Shown: in pieces, positions 1 to 7,808 of the stretch | Position numbering within the stretch: the first letter of the stretch is position 1 | How the letters are laid out: the number at the start of each line of letters is the position of its first letter | Assembly: GCF_036227485.1 (NCBI RefSeq) | Contig: NZ_CP109479.1 | Location: forward strand, 6,324,001-6,388,000 | DNA: 64,000 nt | From: Streptomyces sp. NBC_01451 | Lineage (GTDB): Bacteria; Actinomycetota; Actinomycetes; Streptomycetales; Streptomycetaceae | Direction of reading: 5' to 3' | Notes under the pieces: model-generated | Seen by the model: only the letters and a program-made list of their open reading frames with translations | The model's database searches: none | What the model was told of the DNA's origin: nothing | Made by a program: the position numbers and the translations under genes

Positions 1-2
1 AG

Positions 3-101
3 TGCGCCGAGAACTCGACGCAGGCCAAGGGCGACGAGCCGCTGGCCCACGTTCTCAGCGACATTCCGGTCCTGTCCGGGAACGGTGTCGGCAACAGCTG
101 A
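3..101 (+). CDS. rdl: Rodlin, C-terminal fragment (cut by window start)
   Basis: Only the last 32 codons are present, ending in TGA at 99-101. The reading frame gives [20 protein letters not shown] followed by a short tail ending VGNS. It closely resembles the C-terminus I remember for Streptomyces rodlins RdlA/RdlB (a CSDNSTQAK...L.HVL pattern). Rodlins are secreted proteins that arrange chaplin filaments into the rodlet layer of aerial hyphae and spores. A chaplin gene 0.3 kb downstream on the same strand fits. The start, signal peptide and promoter lie outside the window. Confidence 0.85.
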   Translation, partial: CAENSTQAKGDEPLAHVLSDIPVLSGNGVGNS

Positions 102-160
102 TCTGCCGCCGTCTGCTGACCGGTCGTCAACAGTCGTCCGGTCGCCCATAAACGCAGCTC

Positions 161-199
161 GGACAGCCTCCGCACACGGTGCGGGGGCTGTCCGCGTTT
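161..199 (+). terminator. Rho-independent terminator after rodlin gene
   Basis: Arms 161-175 and 179-193 pair over 15 positions (one G-U) around a 3-nt loop and are followed by GCGTTTT. It sits 60 bp after the rodlin stop codon and separates it from the chaplin gene. Confidence 0.8.
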
Positions 200-412
200 T
201 GTCATCTCCCCGATTTTCTTGAGCCTTTCGTGTGGACTGTGTTTTCTGCTGCTTCGGGGCGTTCGAGTGAATTAACCGTGCGACCACGTTCCGTAGTTTC
301 TTCGGCTGTCTATCCCTCGTTTTACAACTGCCGGTCATGGTGCGAGCCGTTCATGTGTGCTCGCTCGGTCTTCGGCCGACATAGGGGCATGACCGCAGAG
401 AAGGGAAACCTC
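200..412 (+). promoter_or_regulatory. Leader/promoter region of first chaplin
   Basis: This stretch holds no credible gene. It is locally AT-richer than its surroundings, as expected of a chaplin promoter. I could not find a clear BldN-type CGTAAC-N16-CGTTGA match here, unlike upstream of the other two chaplins. The chaplin ribosome binding site is in the AAGGGAAACC just before position 413. Confidence 0.35.
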
Positions 413-640
413 ATGAAGAAGAGCGTTGCTGTCATCGCGGGCGCCATCCTGGCGCTCGGAATGGCCGCCCCGGCCTTCGCGGACGCAGAGGCGGAGGGCT
501 TCGCCGCCAACTCCCCGGGTGTGCTCTCCGGCAACGTGATCCAGGTGCCCGTCCACATTCCCGTCAACGTGTGCGGCAACTCGATCAACGTCATCGCGCT
601 GCTGAACCCGGCGTTCGGCAACACCTGCGTCAACGACTGA
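413..640 (+). CDS. chp: Short chaplin
   Basis: This 75-residue secreted protein has a signal peptide (MKKSVAVIAGAILALGMAAP, cleavage after AFA) followed by one chaplin domain with the hallmarks SPGVLSGN, QVPVHIPVNVCGNS and LLNPAFGNTC. The two cysteines (VNVCGN and GNTC) form the conserved disulfide of short chaplins. Chaplins assemble into amphipathic amyloid-like fibrils that lower surface tension and coat aerial hyphae. I chose ATG 413 because a GGGAAA ribosome site precedes it and the signal peptide begins there; the longer frame from 179 has no signal sequence. Its position next to a rodlin gene suggests ChpD by analogy with S. coelicolor, but I cannot prove the letter. Confidence 0.95.
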   Translation: MKKSVAVIAGAILALGMAAPAFADAEAEGFAANSPGVLSGNVIQVPVHIPVNVCGNSINVIALLNPAFGNTCVND

Positions 641-672
641 CGTCGTAGCACCAGCCGTTCGGCGGTGTCTGG

Positions 673-715
673 GCCGGTCTTGGAGAGCCTTTCGGTGCCA
701 AGACCGGCTTTTTCT
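673..715 (+). terminator. Rho-independent terminator after chaplin
   Basis: Perfect 11-bp arms GCCGGTCTTGG (673-683) and CCAAGACCGGC (698-708) are followed immediately by TTTTT. It closes the chaplin transcript upstream of the LPXTG gene. Confidence 0.9.
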
Positions 716-743
716 CACCTCTCCCAGCAGGAAGATAATCAGA

Positions 744-1688
744 ATGCGACAGAGTCTGAGCAGGGGGATGGTCGTGGCGGCCGCCGCGACGAGCCTCTTG
801 TCCCTGTACGGCATCTCCGCCCTCGCCGACGCGGACGTGGGCAGAGCCGCCAACGGCTCCGCTTCACACGGAGCCCCCGGCACCCGACACGACGACCCGG
901 GCTACGGCAACGGCAGTGGCTACGGCAACGGCAGTGGCTACGGGAACGGCCACGGGAACGGCCACGGCCACGGGAACGGCCACGGGAACGGCCACGGCCA
1001 CGGGAACGGCGACTCGCCCGGCGGCTACGGCGACACCCCGCCCACGACGCCGCCGACGAAGCCTCCGACGAAGCCGCCCACCAAGCCGCCGACGAAGCCG
1101 CCGACGAAGCCTCCGACGACGCCGCCCACCAAGCCCCCCACGACGCCGCCGACGAAGCCCCCCACGACGCCTCCGACGAAGCCGCCCACCACCCCGCCGA
1201 CGAAGCCCCCCACCAAGCCTCCGACGAAGCCCCCCACCACCCCGCCCACGAAGCCCCCGACAACGCCGCCCACCAAGCCTCCGACCACCCCGCCGACGAA
1301 GCCTCCGACGACGCCTCCGACGAAGCCGCCCACGACGCCTCCGACGAAGCCGCCCACGAAGCCTCCGACGACGCCGCCGACGAAGCCTCCGACGACGCCG
1401 CCCACCAAGCCTCCGACGACGCCGCCTACTAAGCCCCCCACGACGCCTCCGACGAAGCCGCCCACCAAGCCGCCGACGAAGCCTCCGACGACGCCGCCCA
1501 CCAAGCCCCCCACGGGTCCTCCGACGACGACGCCTCCGACCGTCCCGCCGACGAAGCCGCCGCACCTGCCGCCGACCGGCAGTCGTGAGGAGTTGCTCGC
1601 GGCCTCGGCCGTCAGTGTCGCGATGATCGCCGGTGGCATCGTCCTGTACCGCCGGGGCAGGCGCGGCCAGCCCGGCGCCCACGAGTGA
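744..1688 (+). CDS. LPXTG cell-wall protein with Gly-rich head and Pro/Thr/Lys stalk
   Basis: This 314-residue secreted protein is predicted to be sortase-anchored. In order it has a signal peptide (about residues 1-30), a Gly/Asn/His-rich segment built from GYGNGS and GHGNGHG units (about 53-93), a long stalk of PPTT/PPTK units (about 95-270), LPPTG at 275-279, a hydrophobic helix and an RRGRRG tail. LPPTG-helix-Arg tail is the classical sorting signal. No chaplin domain is present although it follows a short chaplin gene, where S. coelicolor, as I recall, has a long LAXTG chaplin. AGGAAG precedes ATG 744. I infer a surface spacer or adhesin-like protein that may bind polysaccharide or metal through the Gly/His head; this is not shown by the sequence. 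A strong hairpin follows the gene. Confidence 0.85.
   Translation: MRQSLSRGMVVAAAATSLLSLYGISALADADVGRAANGSASHGAPGTRHDDPGYGNGSGYGNGSGYGNGHGNGHGHGNGHGNGHGHGNGDSPGGYGDTPPTTPPTKPPTKPPTKPPTKPPTKPPTTPPTKPPTTPPTKPPTTPPTKPPTTPPTKPPTKPPTKPPTTPPTKPPTTPPTKPPTTPPTKPPTTPPTKPPTTPPTKPPTKPPTTPPTKPPTTPPTKPPTTPPTKPPTTPPTKPPTKPPTKPPTTPPTKPPTGPPTTTPPTVPPTKPPHLPPTGSREELLAASAVSVAMIAGGIVLYRRGRRGQPGAHE
1036..1545 (+). repeat. Coding tandem repeat (PPTT/PPTK stalk)
   Basis: The DNA is an interrupted 12-bp tandem array (variants of CCGCCGACGAAG) encoding the Pro/Thr/Lys stalk of the LPXTG protein. Because the unit is a whole number of codons, slippage would change stalk length without shifting frame. Long Arg- and Gly-rich frames on both strands here are by-products of the repeat, not genes. 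Confidence 0.9.
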
Positions 1689-1714
1689 GACACGGGTAAG
1701 GCCGCAGGCAACCG

Positions 1715-1752
1715 GATGAGCCCCGCGCCCCGTATTGGGCGCGGGGCTCATC
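1715..1752. terminator. Bidirectional terminator between convergent genes
   Basis: A 16-bp perfect stem (left arm 1715-1730, right arm 1737-1752) with a 6-nt loop lies between the LPXTG gene (plus) and the FAD-enzyme gene (minus). It is followed by a sequence (about 1755-1780) that is the reverse complement of the dispersed CGCGCAGTTCCCCGCGCCCC repeat seen at 37 and 52.4 kb. Confidence 0.8.
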
Positions 1753-1808
1753 AAGGGGTGCGGGGAACCGCGCGACCAGTTCCCAACGACCCGCAGCGAA
1801 CGGACCGC

Positions 1809-3083
1809 CTACCCCGCGGACGCGGACCGCACCCCCTCGTGCCGCCCCTGCCCCGGCACCGTCGCGCCGCCCGCCCGGGCCCCTGCCCGCAGCCGGCACC
1901 GTACCCCTCGTACGAGCGTCTCCGCGGTGAACGTCGCGCCGTGCACGAAGCGCATCGCCGGGCCGAAGGCGGACGCCGTCACCAGGCCCGCCAGGAACAG
2001 GCCGGGGTACGAGGACTCGAAGTGCCGCCCGACCGCAGGGGAACCGTCCGCCGACGCGCCCAGACCGGCGCCGAGTTGGGGGTCCAACAGGCCCAGTCGG
2101 TCGCACGTCGCCCTGAACCCCGTTGCCGCGATGACGTGTTCGGTCTCCAGGGAGTGCCGCTCGCCGGACCGGGTCACCGTGTCCAGCCGTACGCCGCCGC
2201 CGGTGCCCGTCAACTCCCTTGCCCGTGACACCTCTTGGCCGAGGAGCACCTCGACCGCCGGTTCGACGCGGTCGCGTACCCACCAGGCGCCCGCCGGGCC
2301 CAGGGCGGTGGCGGCGATCCGGGCGCGGGTCGGTTCCGGGAGGCGGTGGAAGAGGCCGGGGCGTTCCGCGTAGAACCAGTTGCGCCAGCCGCAGCCCAGG
2401 CCGCTGTGCGGGGCGCGGACCGAGCGCCACCAGGGGCGCTCCCACGGCGGGGGCACGTCGTTCCAGTTCAGCTGCTCCGAACGGGCCAACACCCGTACGC
2501 GGGTGCCCTGTTCGGCGAGCAGTGCCGCCGTCTCCAGGGCCGCCTGACCGCCGCCGATCACCGTGACGTCCCGGCCGCGGAAGCGGTCGAGGTCGCCGTG
2601 GTGGCTGCTGTGCGAGACCAGGTCGGGGCCGAGGCCGCGCAGCGCGGCGGGGATCTCGACGAAGGGGAGTACGCCGACGGCCAGGGCGACGGTCCGGGCG
2701 CGTACCGTCTCGCCGTCCTCCGTCACCGCCTCGAAGCCCCCGGGTACGGGCGTCACCCGGGTCACCGTCCGTTCGTCGACCTCGGGCACGGCGCCGCGCG
2801 CGAACCACTGCCCGTACGCGGCGAACATCTCCAGCGGGATCGGCTGCCCGTGCCGTGCCTCGACGACCTGACCGGCGCAGTACGTGTCCAGGCGCCAGCG
2901 GTCGTCGGGGTCGGACAGGTTCGACGCCCACGGTTCCGACTTGAGGAACATGCCCCGGGGCATGTGGTCGCGCCAGGAGGCCATGGGCCGGCCGAGGACG
3001 CGCAGCCGGAGCCCGGCGCCCGCGGCGTGGGAGGCGATGGACAGGCCGTAGGGGCCGGCGCCCACCACCAGCAGGTCGTACAT
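1809..3083 (-). CDS. FAD/NAD(P)-dependent oxidoreductase (FMO/lucA-like)
   Basis: This 424-residue flavoprotein has an N-terminal FAD Rossmann motif (VVGAGPYGLS, residues 6-15) and a second nucleotide site (TVIGGGQAALETAALL) typical of single-component monooxygenases or thioredoxin-reductase-like enzymes. The GPYG signature and the DYW-like middle part recall flavin-containing monooxygenases and ornithine/lysine N-hydroxylases. The start codon overlaps the stop of the upstream ATP-grasp gene by one base (TGATG), so the two are translationally coupled and probably act on the same small molecule. The substrate is not evident. It could modify a cell-surface component, given the adjacent exopolysaccharide genes, or make an unrelated metabolite. 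Confidence 0.75.
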   Translation of the reverse strand: MYDLLVVGAGPYGLSIASHAAGAGLRLRVLGRPMASWRDHMPRGMFLKSEPWASNLSDPDDRWRLDTYCAGQVVEARHGQPIPLEMFAAYGQWFARGAVPEVDERTVTRVTPVPGGFEAVTEDGETVRARTVALAVGVLPFVEIPAALRGLGPDLVSHSSHHGDLDRFRGRDVTVIGGGQAALETAALLAEQGTRVRVLARSEQLNWNDVPPPWERPWWRSVRAPHSGLGCGWRNWFYAERPGLFHRLPEPTRARIAATALGPAGAWWVRDRVEPAVEVLLGQEVSRARELTGTGGGVRLDTVTRSGERHSLETEHVIAATGFRATCDRLGLLDPQLGAGLGASADGSPAVGRHFESSYPGLFLAGLVTASAFGPAMRFVHGATFTAETLVRGVRCRLRAGARAGGATVPGQGRHEGVRSASAG

Positions 3084-4414
3084 CAGAAACTGTTCGCTTT
3101 CTCGTCGTCGGAGAGGGAGCCGTCAGCAAGGGCACTGTCGGTGAGGGAGCCGTCGGTCGGTGGCTGTGACGCGTCGGCCACCGCCTGCCGGACCACGCGG
3201 GCCTGCGGGTCGTCCGGTCCGGGCCGTTCGCACAGCCGGCGCAGCCTGGTCGGCAGGCGGCGGACGGCGTGCCGGGCCCACAGGGCCCACATCGCCCAGC
3301 CGGGCGCGAGGTCGTCCGGGGCGTGCCAGGCCAGTTCACGGCCGGCCGGCGCCGGGCGCAGCGCCCTGAGCGGCGCGTAGTTCTCGACCACGAACGCCCG
3401 CCCGGGCCGGGGCGCCCCCTCGGGCAGCGGACGGTGGGTCAGGTCGAGGTGCTGGGCGCGTACGACGTCCAGCCCGGCCGTGTCGGTGAAGAGCCGGAAC
3501 TGGGCGCCGGGGCGCGGGTTGAAGTCGAGCAGGTGGTAGTCGCCGGTGGTGGCGCAGCGGCGGAAGTCGAGGTCGAAGATGCCCCGGTAGCCCAGTTCGC
3601 CGACGACGCGTTCGGAGAGGTTCCGCACCGGCGCGTTGGCGGTCCAGTGACCCACCGCGGTCAGTCCGGCTCCGCGCGGCCAGGCGTGCAGCTTGCGGCC
3701 GGAGCCGCCGCCGCGGACGGTCCCGGCGCGGTCGGCGTATCCGTGGCAGAACCAGTCGAGGTCCGGTCCGGCCGGCAGGAACGCCTGGAGGAGCAGTCGG
3801 CTGCCCGCCTCCTCCGTGCGCAGATACAGCTCCCGCGCCTGCCGTGCCGAGCGCACGACCACCGTGCTGCGCAGGTCGCTGTCCGCCGGCAGCAGCCAGG
3901 GCCGGCTCCACTTCGCGACGGCCGGCAGCCCGAGGCGCCAGGCCACTGCGGCGGCCTCGGCCGCGCTGTCCGGGATCAGCGTCAGCGGGTGCGGTACGCC
4001 CGCCGCCGCGCACACGGCGGCCAGTTCGGCCTTGTCGGCCACCCGTTCGGCCAGCGCGCCGGGCTGCTGCGGCAGCAGAAAGGCGGGCGCCAGTTCGGCC
4101 CGGGCCCGGCCCACCGCGACGGCGCTCGCGTCGTCGAGCGGGATCAGCACGGCGGGCCGCGCGATCTGGGAGGCGACCCGCAGCAGGGCGCGGGCGATGT
4201 CGGCGGGGGCGGCACCGGGCAGCGGTGGCGGATGCAGTTGGCGTACGAATCGGGATCTGCGTACGGGACTTCCGCCGACGTCGGCGATCAGGTGTACGTC
4301 GACGCCCGCCCGGCCGAGTGAGCGGACGGCGCCCAGTGTTCCGTGGTGAAAGGGATTCCGGTCGATCCGCACGAGGACGGCGGGGACGCGGGTGTCGAGC
4401 AGCGACACGGACAT
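3083..4414 (-). CDS. ATP-grasp carboxylate ligase-like protein
   Basis: This 443-residue protein looks like an ATP-grasp enzyme. It has an N-terminal preATP-grasp Rossmann-like part, then a central segment with LPAVAKWSRPW (the ATP-binding lysine strand) and LLLQAFLPAGPDLDWFCHGY. A late acidic/Asn metal-binding patch follows (GIFDLDFRRCATTGDYHLLDFNPRPG; written here only to point at the DLDF and DFNPRPG elements). The last motif is typical of carboxylate-amine ligases of the carbamoyl-phosphate-synthase-like group. ATG 4414 is preceded by GAAGGAAA on its strand. It is first in a two-gene operon with the FAD enzyme and divergent from the GH26-like gene. The substrate is unknown; peptide or amino-acid conjugation is the family expectation. 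Confidence 0.75.
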   Translation of the reverse strand: MSVSLLDTRVPAVLVRIDRNPFHHGTLGAVRSLGRAGVDVHLIADVGGSPVRRSRFVRQLHPPPLPGAAPADIARALLRVASQIARPAVLIPLDDASAVAVGRARAELAPAFLLPQQPGALAERVADKAELAAVCAAAGVPHPLTLIPDSAAEAAAVAWRLGLPAVAKWSRPWLLPADSDLRSTVVVRSARQARELYLRTEEAGSRLLLQAFLPAGPDLDWFCHGYADRAGTVRGGGSGRKLHAWPRGAGLTAVGHWTANAPVRNLSERVVGELGYRGIFDLDFRRCATTGDYHLLDFNPRPGAQFRLFTDTAGLDVVRAQHLDLTHRPLPEGAPRPGRAFVVENYAPLRALRPAPAGRELAWHAPDDLAPGWAMWALWARHAVRRLPTRLRRLCERPGPDDPQARVVRQAVADASQPPTDGSLTDSALADGSLSDDEKANSF

Positions 4415-4530
4415 GTGTTTTCGGGTTTCCTTCGGGTCGGTTCACTCGTGCGGGCGAGCGGAACACTCGAAAGTCTCAAGCGCGGTGGCGGAATTCATAC
4501 TCATATGACTGAGTGTCAGTAGGTGAAAAG

Positions 4531-4575
4531 GCAGAACGAGAACTGGCAGTGCGAAAACAGGCAGTGTGAGAACAG
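4531..4575 (+). repeat. Three 15-bp direct repeats upstream of GH26 gene
   Basis: Units GCAGAACGAGAACTG, GCAGTGCGAAAACAG and GCAGTGTGAGAACAG follow one another without gaps, and a degenerate fourth begins GGAGTAC. They lie in the divergent intergenic region 30 bp before the GH26-like start codon, where an operator array or a leader repeat would sit. Confidence 0.6.
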
Positions 4576-4604
4576 GGAGTACGCGCGTGGAGGAAGGAGC
4601 AGGC

Positions 4605-5951
4605 ATGGCCCCACAAAAGCGACGGGCCCGCACCGGACGGCTGGCGTTCCTGGCGGCGGCGGTCGCCGCGTCGGCGGTCCTGGCGACGGGGCCGGGACAC
4701 GCCGTGGGCGCGGGGGTGGCCGATCCTCCCGTCCCCGTACCGGACACGGTCACGCAGCCGACACCGCCCACCGGGATCGTGGCACCGGTCGCGCCCGTGA
4801 CCCCCGAACCCCCGGTGGCTCCCGAGCCGCCCAAGGTCGAGCCGCCGGAACCCCCCGAGCCGCCGGAGCCGCCCAAGCTCCCCGCCTTCGGCGCGTACGT
4901 CGACTACGACGGCACCCGGGGCACGGCCAGGATCGCCGAGCTCAGCCGCTGGCTGGGTGGTGCCGATCTCAAGGTCGGGCACACCTACCTGCCGGGCGAC
5001 CGGTGGAGCAACATCGAGGGCCTGCCCGGCTTCCTCGACGTGTGGGCGGACTGGCGGCGGGCCGAGGAGGACCGGCTGTTCGTCCTCAACGTGCCCATGC
5101 TGGAGCGCAACGAGGCGGGTGTCTCCGACCGTCAGGTCCAGGTGCAGCTGCGGCGCGGTGCGGCCGGTCTCTACGATCACCACTTCCGCGCCCTGGCCGA
5201 GCGGCTGGTCGACCTGAAGATCCCGGACACGGTCATCGTGCTCGGGTGGGAGATGAACGGCATTACGTACACCCATCGCTGCGGGCCGGACCCGGAGGCC
5301 TGGAAGAGGTACTGGAACAGGATCGTCACCACCATGCGGGCGGTGCCGGGACAGAAATTCCGGTTCGATTTCAATCCGACCCGGGGCAAGGACGCCATTC
5401 CGTGGCCGCAGTGCTATCCGGGGGACGACACGGTCGACATCATCGGCATGGACGCCTATGACCAGCCCCGGGGACTGTCATTCGACGAGCAGGTGAGCGA
5501 GCCCTACGGACTCCAGGCGCATGTGGATTTCGCCAAGGCCCACGGAAAGCCCATTTCCTATCCGGAATGGGGACTGTTCCGCAACGGCGACAATCCGGAG
5601 TACATGCGGCGCATGCTCGCGTGGATGGACGAGCACAAGCCGCTGTACAACACGCTGACCGACTACTGCCCGCACGGCGTGTGGCAGTGCGGCAGCAACC
5701 CGAAGGCGTCCGAGGTGTACCGCCAGATCCTGACGGGCCGTAAGGACACCGAGCCGACCGTGCCGACCCCGGTGCCGCCGGTCCCGACGCCGGTACCCAC
5801 CCCGGAGCCGCCGAAGCCCACGGACCCGGTCACCCCGCCCGTGCCGCTGCCGCCGCCCAACTGCTCGCCGCTGGATCTGGGCGACTGGGTGGAGTACTGG
5901 ATGGGCGGGAAGCTGTGCCTGAAGTTCGACTGGTGGTCGCGCAACCGGTGA
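4605..5951 (+). CDS. Secreted GH26-like glycanase (beta-mannanase type)
   Basis: This 448-residue secreted protein has a signal peptide (about 1-35), a Pro/Glu-rich linker (PPEPPEPPEPPKLP, to about residue 98), a catalytic barrel and a C-terminal Pro/Thr linker with a short Cys-containing tail (CSPLDLGDWVEYW...LCLKFDWW). GH26 hallmarks are GWEMNG (general acid/base Glu216) and YPEWGL (nucleophile Glu321), both visible, plus DIIGMDAYD. I chose ATG 4605 because GGAAGGAG precedes it and a signal peptide follows; the GTG at 4566 would add non-hydrophobic residues. It diverges from the ATP-grasp gene and converges on the exopolysaccharide cluster with 22 bp between stops. Such a glycanase could trim the polysaccharide made by that cluster; the true substrate is inferred only from context. 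Confidence 0.85.
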   Translation: MAPQKRRARTGRLAFLAAAVAASAVLATGPGHAVGAGVADPPVPVPDTVTQPTPPTGIVAPVAPVTPEPPVAPEPPKVEPPEPPEPPEPPKLPAFGAYVDYDGTRGTARIAELSRWLGGADLKVGHTYLPGDRWSNIEGLPGFLDVWADWRRAEEDRLFVLNVPMLERNEAGVSDRQVQVQLRRGAAGLYDHHFRALAERLVDLKIPDTVIVLGWEMNGITYTHRCGPDPEAWKRYWNRIVTTMRAVPGQKFRFDFNPTRGKDAIPWPQCYPGDDTVDIIGMDAYDQPRGLSFDEQVSEPYGLQAHVDFAKAHGKPISYPEWGLFRNGDNPEYMRRMLAWMDEHKPLYNTLTDYCPHGVWQCGSNPKASEVYRQILTGRKDTEPTVPTPVPPVPTPVPTPEPPKPTDPVTPPVPLPPPNCSPLDLGDWVEYWMGGKLCLKFDWWSRNR

Positions 5952-5973
5952 CCGCCCGGTGGCGGCGGGTCGT

Positions 5974-7158
5974 TCACGATCCGCCGCCACCGTTTCCGGT
6001 TTCCGGGCCGCTGCTGCCGCCGCCGTTGCCGCTTCCGTTTCCGGTTGCGGTTCCGTCGCGTTCCCGCAGTCGGCGCAGGAGTTCCTTGCCCCGGCTGCGG
6101 GCGGCGACGTCGCACACGACCGCCGACATCAGCGGTGCCGTCAGCCGCCGGGCCAGCAACAGCCTTTTGTTGACGACGGGTTCGGGGCGCCAGTGGTGCT
6201 TGTACGGCTCGTCGCCGCGGAGCAGACTCAGCGTGCTGTGCCCGCCCGCGCCGGTGTGCTGGGCGCAGGCGTCGAGGAGCATCACGGCGACGTCCGCCTT
6301 CCGTTTCCGCAGGCCCGGATGGGCGCCGTACAGATAGCCGCCCGCGAGGCGTCCCGACAGCAGCGTCAGATCGACGGCGACCACGCTGTCGTCCAGGCGG
6401 AACTCGGTGACCACGGCGTCCCCGGAGCGCACCATCGGACCGACCGACCGGGCGAGGTGCTCGCGGAACCGGGGCTGGAGGTGTTCCGACGTCACCTTCC
6501 TTCCCTGCCATTGGAGTTGGTGCAGTTCCAGGAGGCGGGCCAGCGCCGCGTCGACCTCGTCGGGGCGGACGACGCGACGCTCGACGCCGAGCGAGGTCAG
6601 CTTGCGCAGCTTGGCGCGCACCCGCTGGGCCTTGGCGGCGGGGAGCCGGGAGACCAGGCCGTCCATCGAGACGGCGGGCAGTTCCAGGCACAGGGAGTCC
6701 CTGACCTGGCGGCGCGGACCACGCCAGCGCTCGTACACGCGTTCCGCAGCGCCGCCCGGCCGGACCTCGCGGAGGTCGATCAGCGCGGTGCGGGCGGCGT
6801 CGGAGAGGGCCTCGGCGAGGGCGGCGGCGGCCTCGTCGGCCGTGTCGTCGTCGAGGAGCACATCACCGTAGTCGGAGATCGCGCCGCCGAGCGGCACGAG
6901 GGCGGGCAGCGGGCGGTGTACGCGCATCAGCGGGGCGGCGGCGAGGAGTTCACCCTCCGGATCGCGGACCACGACGATCCGCAGCCGCCCCGGGACGCCG
7001 TACGACAGCCACCACGAGTGCAGCCAGGCATGGCTCTGGAACGGGGTCGCCGCGCCGCACCGCCGGTACAACCGGCCCCAGGCCGGGGCCAGTTCGGCGA
7101 AGGCGGTCTCGTCGCTGACGACTTCGGTGCGCAGGGCGCCCGGGATCGTGACCGTCAC
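5974..7158 (-). CDS. GNAT/FemAB-like acyltransferase (CelD/BioF2-type) of exopolysaccharide cluster
   Basis: This 394-residue cytoplasmic protein has two acyltransferase-like halves. PFQSHAWLHSWW near the N-terminus and the C-terminal GGYLYGAHPGLRKRKADVAVML block are typical of the BioF2-like/CelD acetyltransferase family found in cellulose and exopolysaccharide clusters. The C-terminal 35 residues are Gly/Ser/Asn-rich low complexity. The start is GTG 7158, whose GTGA overlaps the stop of the Wzz-like gene, so it is translationally coupled as the last gene of the minus-strand operon. The likely role is acyl or aminoacyl transfer to the polysaccharide or a precursor. Confidence 0.75.
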   Translation of the reverse strand: MTVTIPGALRTEVVSDETAFAELAPAWGRLYRRCGAATPFQSHAWLHSWWLSYGVPGRLRIVVVRDPEGELLAAAPLMRVHRPLPALVPLGGAISDYGDVLLDDDTADEAAAALAEALSDAARTALIDLREVRPGGAAERVYERWRGPRRQVRDSLCLELPAVSMDGLVSRLPAAKAQRVRAKLRKLTSLGVERRVVRPDEVDAALARLLELHQLQWQGRKVTSEHLQPRFREHLARSVGPMVRSGDAVVTEFRLDDSVVAVDLTLLSGRLAGGYLYGAHPGLRKRKADVAVMLLDACAQHTGAGGHSTLSLLRGDEPYKHHWRPEPVVNKRLLLARRLTAPLMSAVVCDVAARSRGKELLRRLRERDGTATGNGSGNGGGSSGPETGNGGGGS

Positions 7159-7808
7159 AGCTGGCCGTGTGCGTCGGCGGCGACGGCCGGGCCCGGTACG
7201 GAGGCCGCGAGCGCCGGTTCCTCGGTACGCCGCCGGGGCCGCACCAGCAGTACCAGTCCGCCGAGCAGCCCGCCCGCGCTCGCGCCGACCAGCCCGGTCA
7301 CCGCGGCCGGGGCCGAGGACGGCTCGGCCGGCTTGACCGCGCGCGAGAACTGGAGCAGCTCCACGTGGGTGGAGTCCTTGGTGTCGTTCGCGTGCCGGGT
7401 GAGGGAACGGGCCACGGCGTTCGCCATGTCGGCGGCGAGGTCGGGGCGCGCGGAGGTGGCCGAGACGGCGACCATCGGCGCGTCCGGCGAGGTCGCCGTC
7501 TGCACGCTCTTGCGCAGCGTCGACATCGGTACGCCCGCCCACACCTGGGCGTCCCCGAGCACCGCGACCTGCGTGGCGACCCGCCCGTACGCCTGCGCGA
7601 AACCGAGCGCGGACGCCGGGTCGGACTTCTCGGTCGGTACGGCGACGACGTAGCTGGTGGCCGTGTAGGCGGGCGCCTTGAAGGTGCCGTACGCGCCGCC
7701 GGCGAGGCCGCCGATCACGGCGCTGGCCGCGAGCAGGTACCACGCGGGCAGGACGCGGGTGCGGGTGAAGGGAGTGAGACGGGGGACTCTGCTGGCGTTC
7801 TCGGTCAT
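7155..7808 (-). CDS. Wzz-like polysaccharide chain-length/co-polymerase protein
   Basis: This 217-residue membrane protein has a transmembrane helix near the N-terminus (WYLLAASAVIGGLAGGAYG, about residues 22-40), an extracytoplasmic alpha/beta segment and a second helix (GLVGASAGGLLGGLVLLV, about 171-188) before a basic tail. This is the two-helix layout of Wzz/CapA-type co-polymerases, without the tyrosine kinase domain. It overlaps the upstream glycosyltransferase by ATGA and the downstream GNAT gene by GTGA. It probably sets polymer length together with the Wzy-like protein encoded upstream. Confidence 0.8.
   Translation of the reverse strand: MTENASRVPRLTPFTRTRVLPAWYLLAASAVIGGLAGGAYGTFKAPAYTATSYVVAVPTEKSDPASALGFAQAYGRVATQVAVLGDAQVWAGVPMSTLRKSVQTATSPDAPMVAVSATSARPDLAADMANAVARSLTRHANDTKDSTHVELLQFSRAVKPAEPSSAPAAVTGLVGASAGGLLGGLVLLVRPRRRTEEPALAASVPGPAVAADAHGQL

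Noticed and set aside
200..412. BldN promoter for the first chaplin
   Set aside because: No pair of boxes at 16-17 bp spacing was convincing.
1036..1545. CRISPR-like regular repeat
   Set aside because: There are no spacers; units are contiguous, coding and variable by codon.
864..1754. Long Arg- and Gly-rich frames on both strands across the Pro/Thr/Lys repeat
   Set aside because: They are shadows of a 12-bp tandem repeat; only the plus-strand frame from 744 has a signal peptide, sorting signal and ribosome site.
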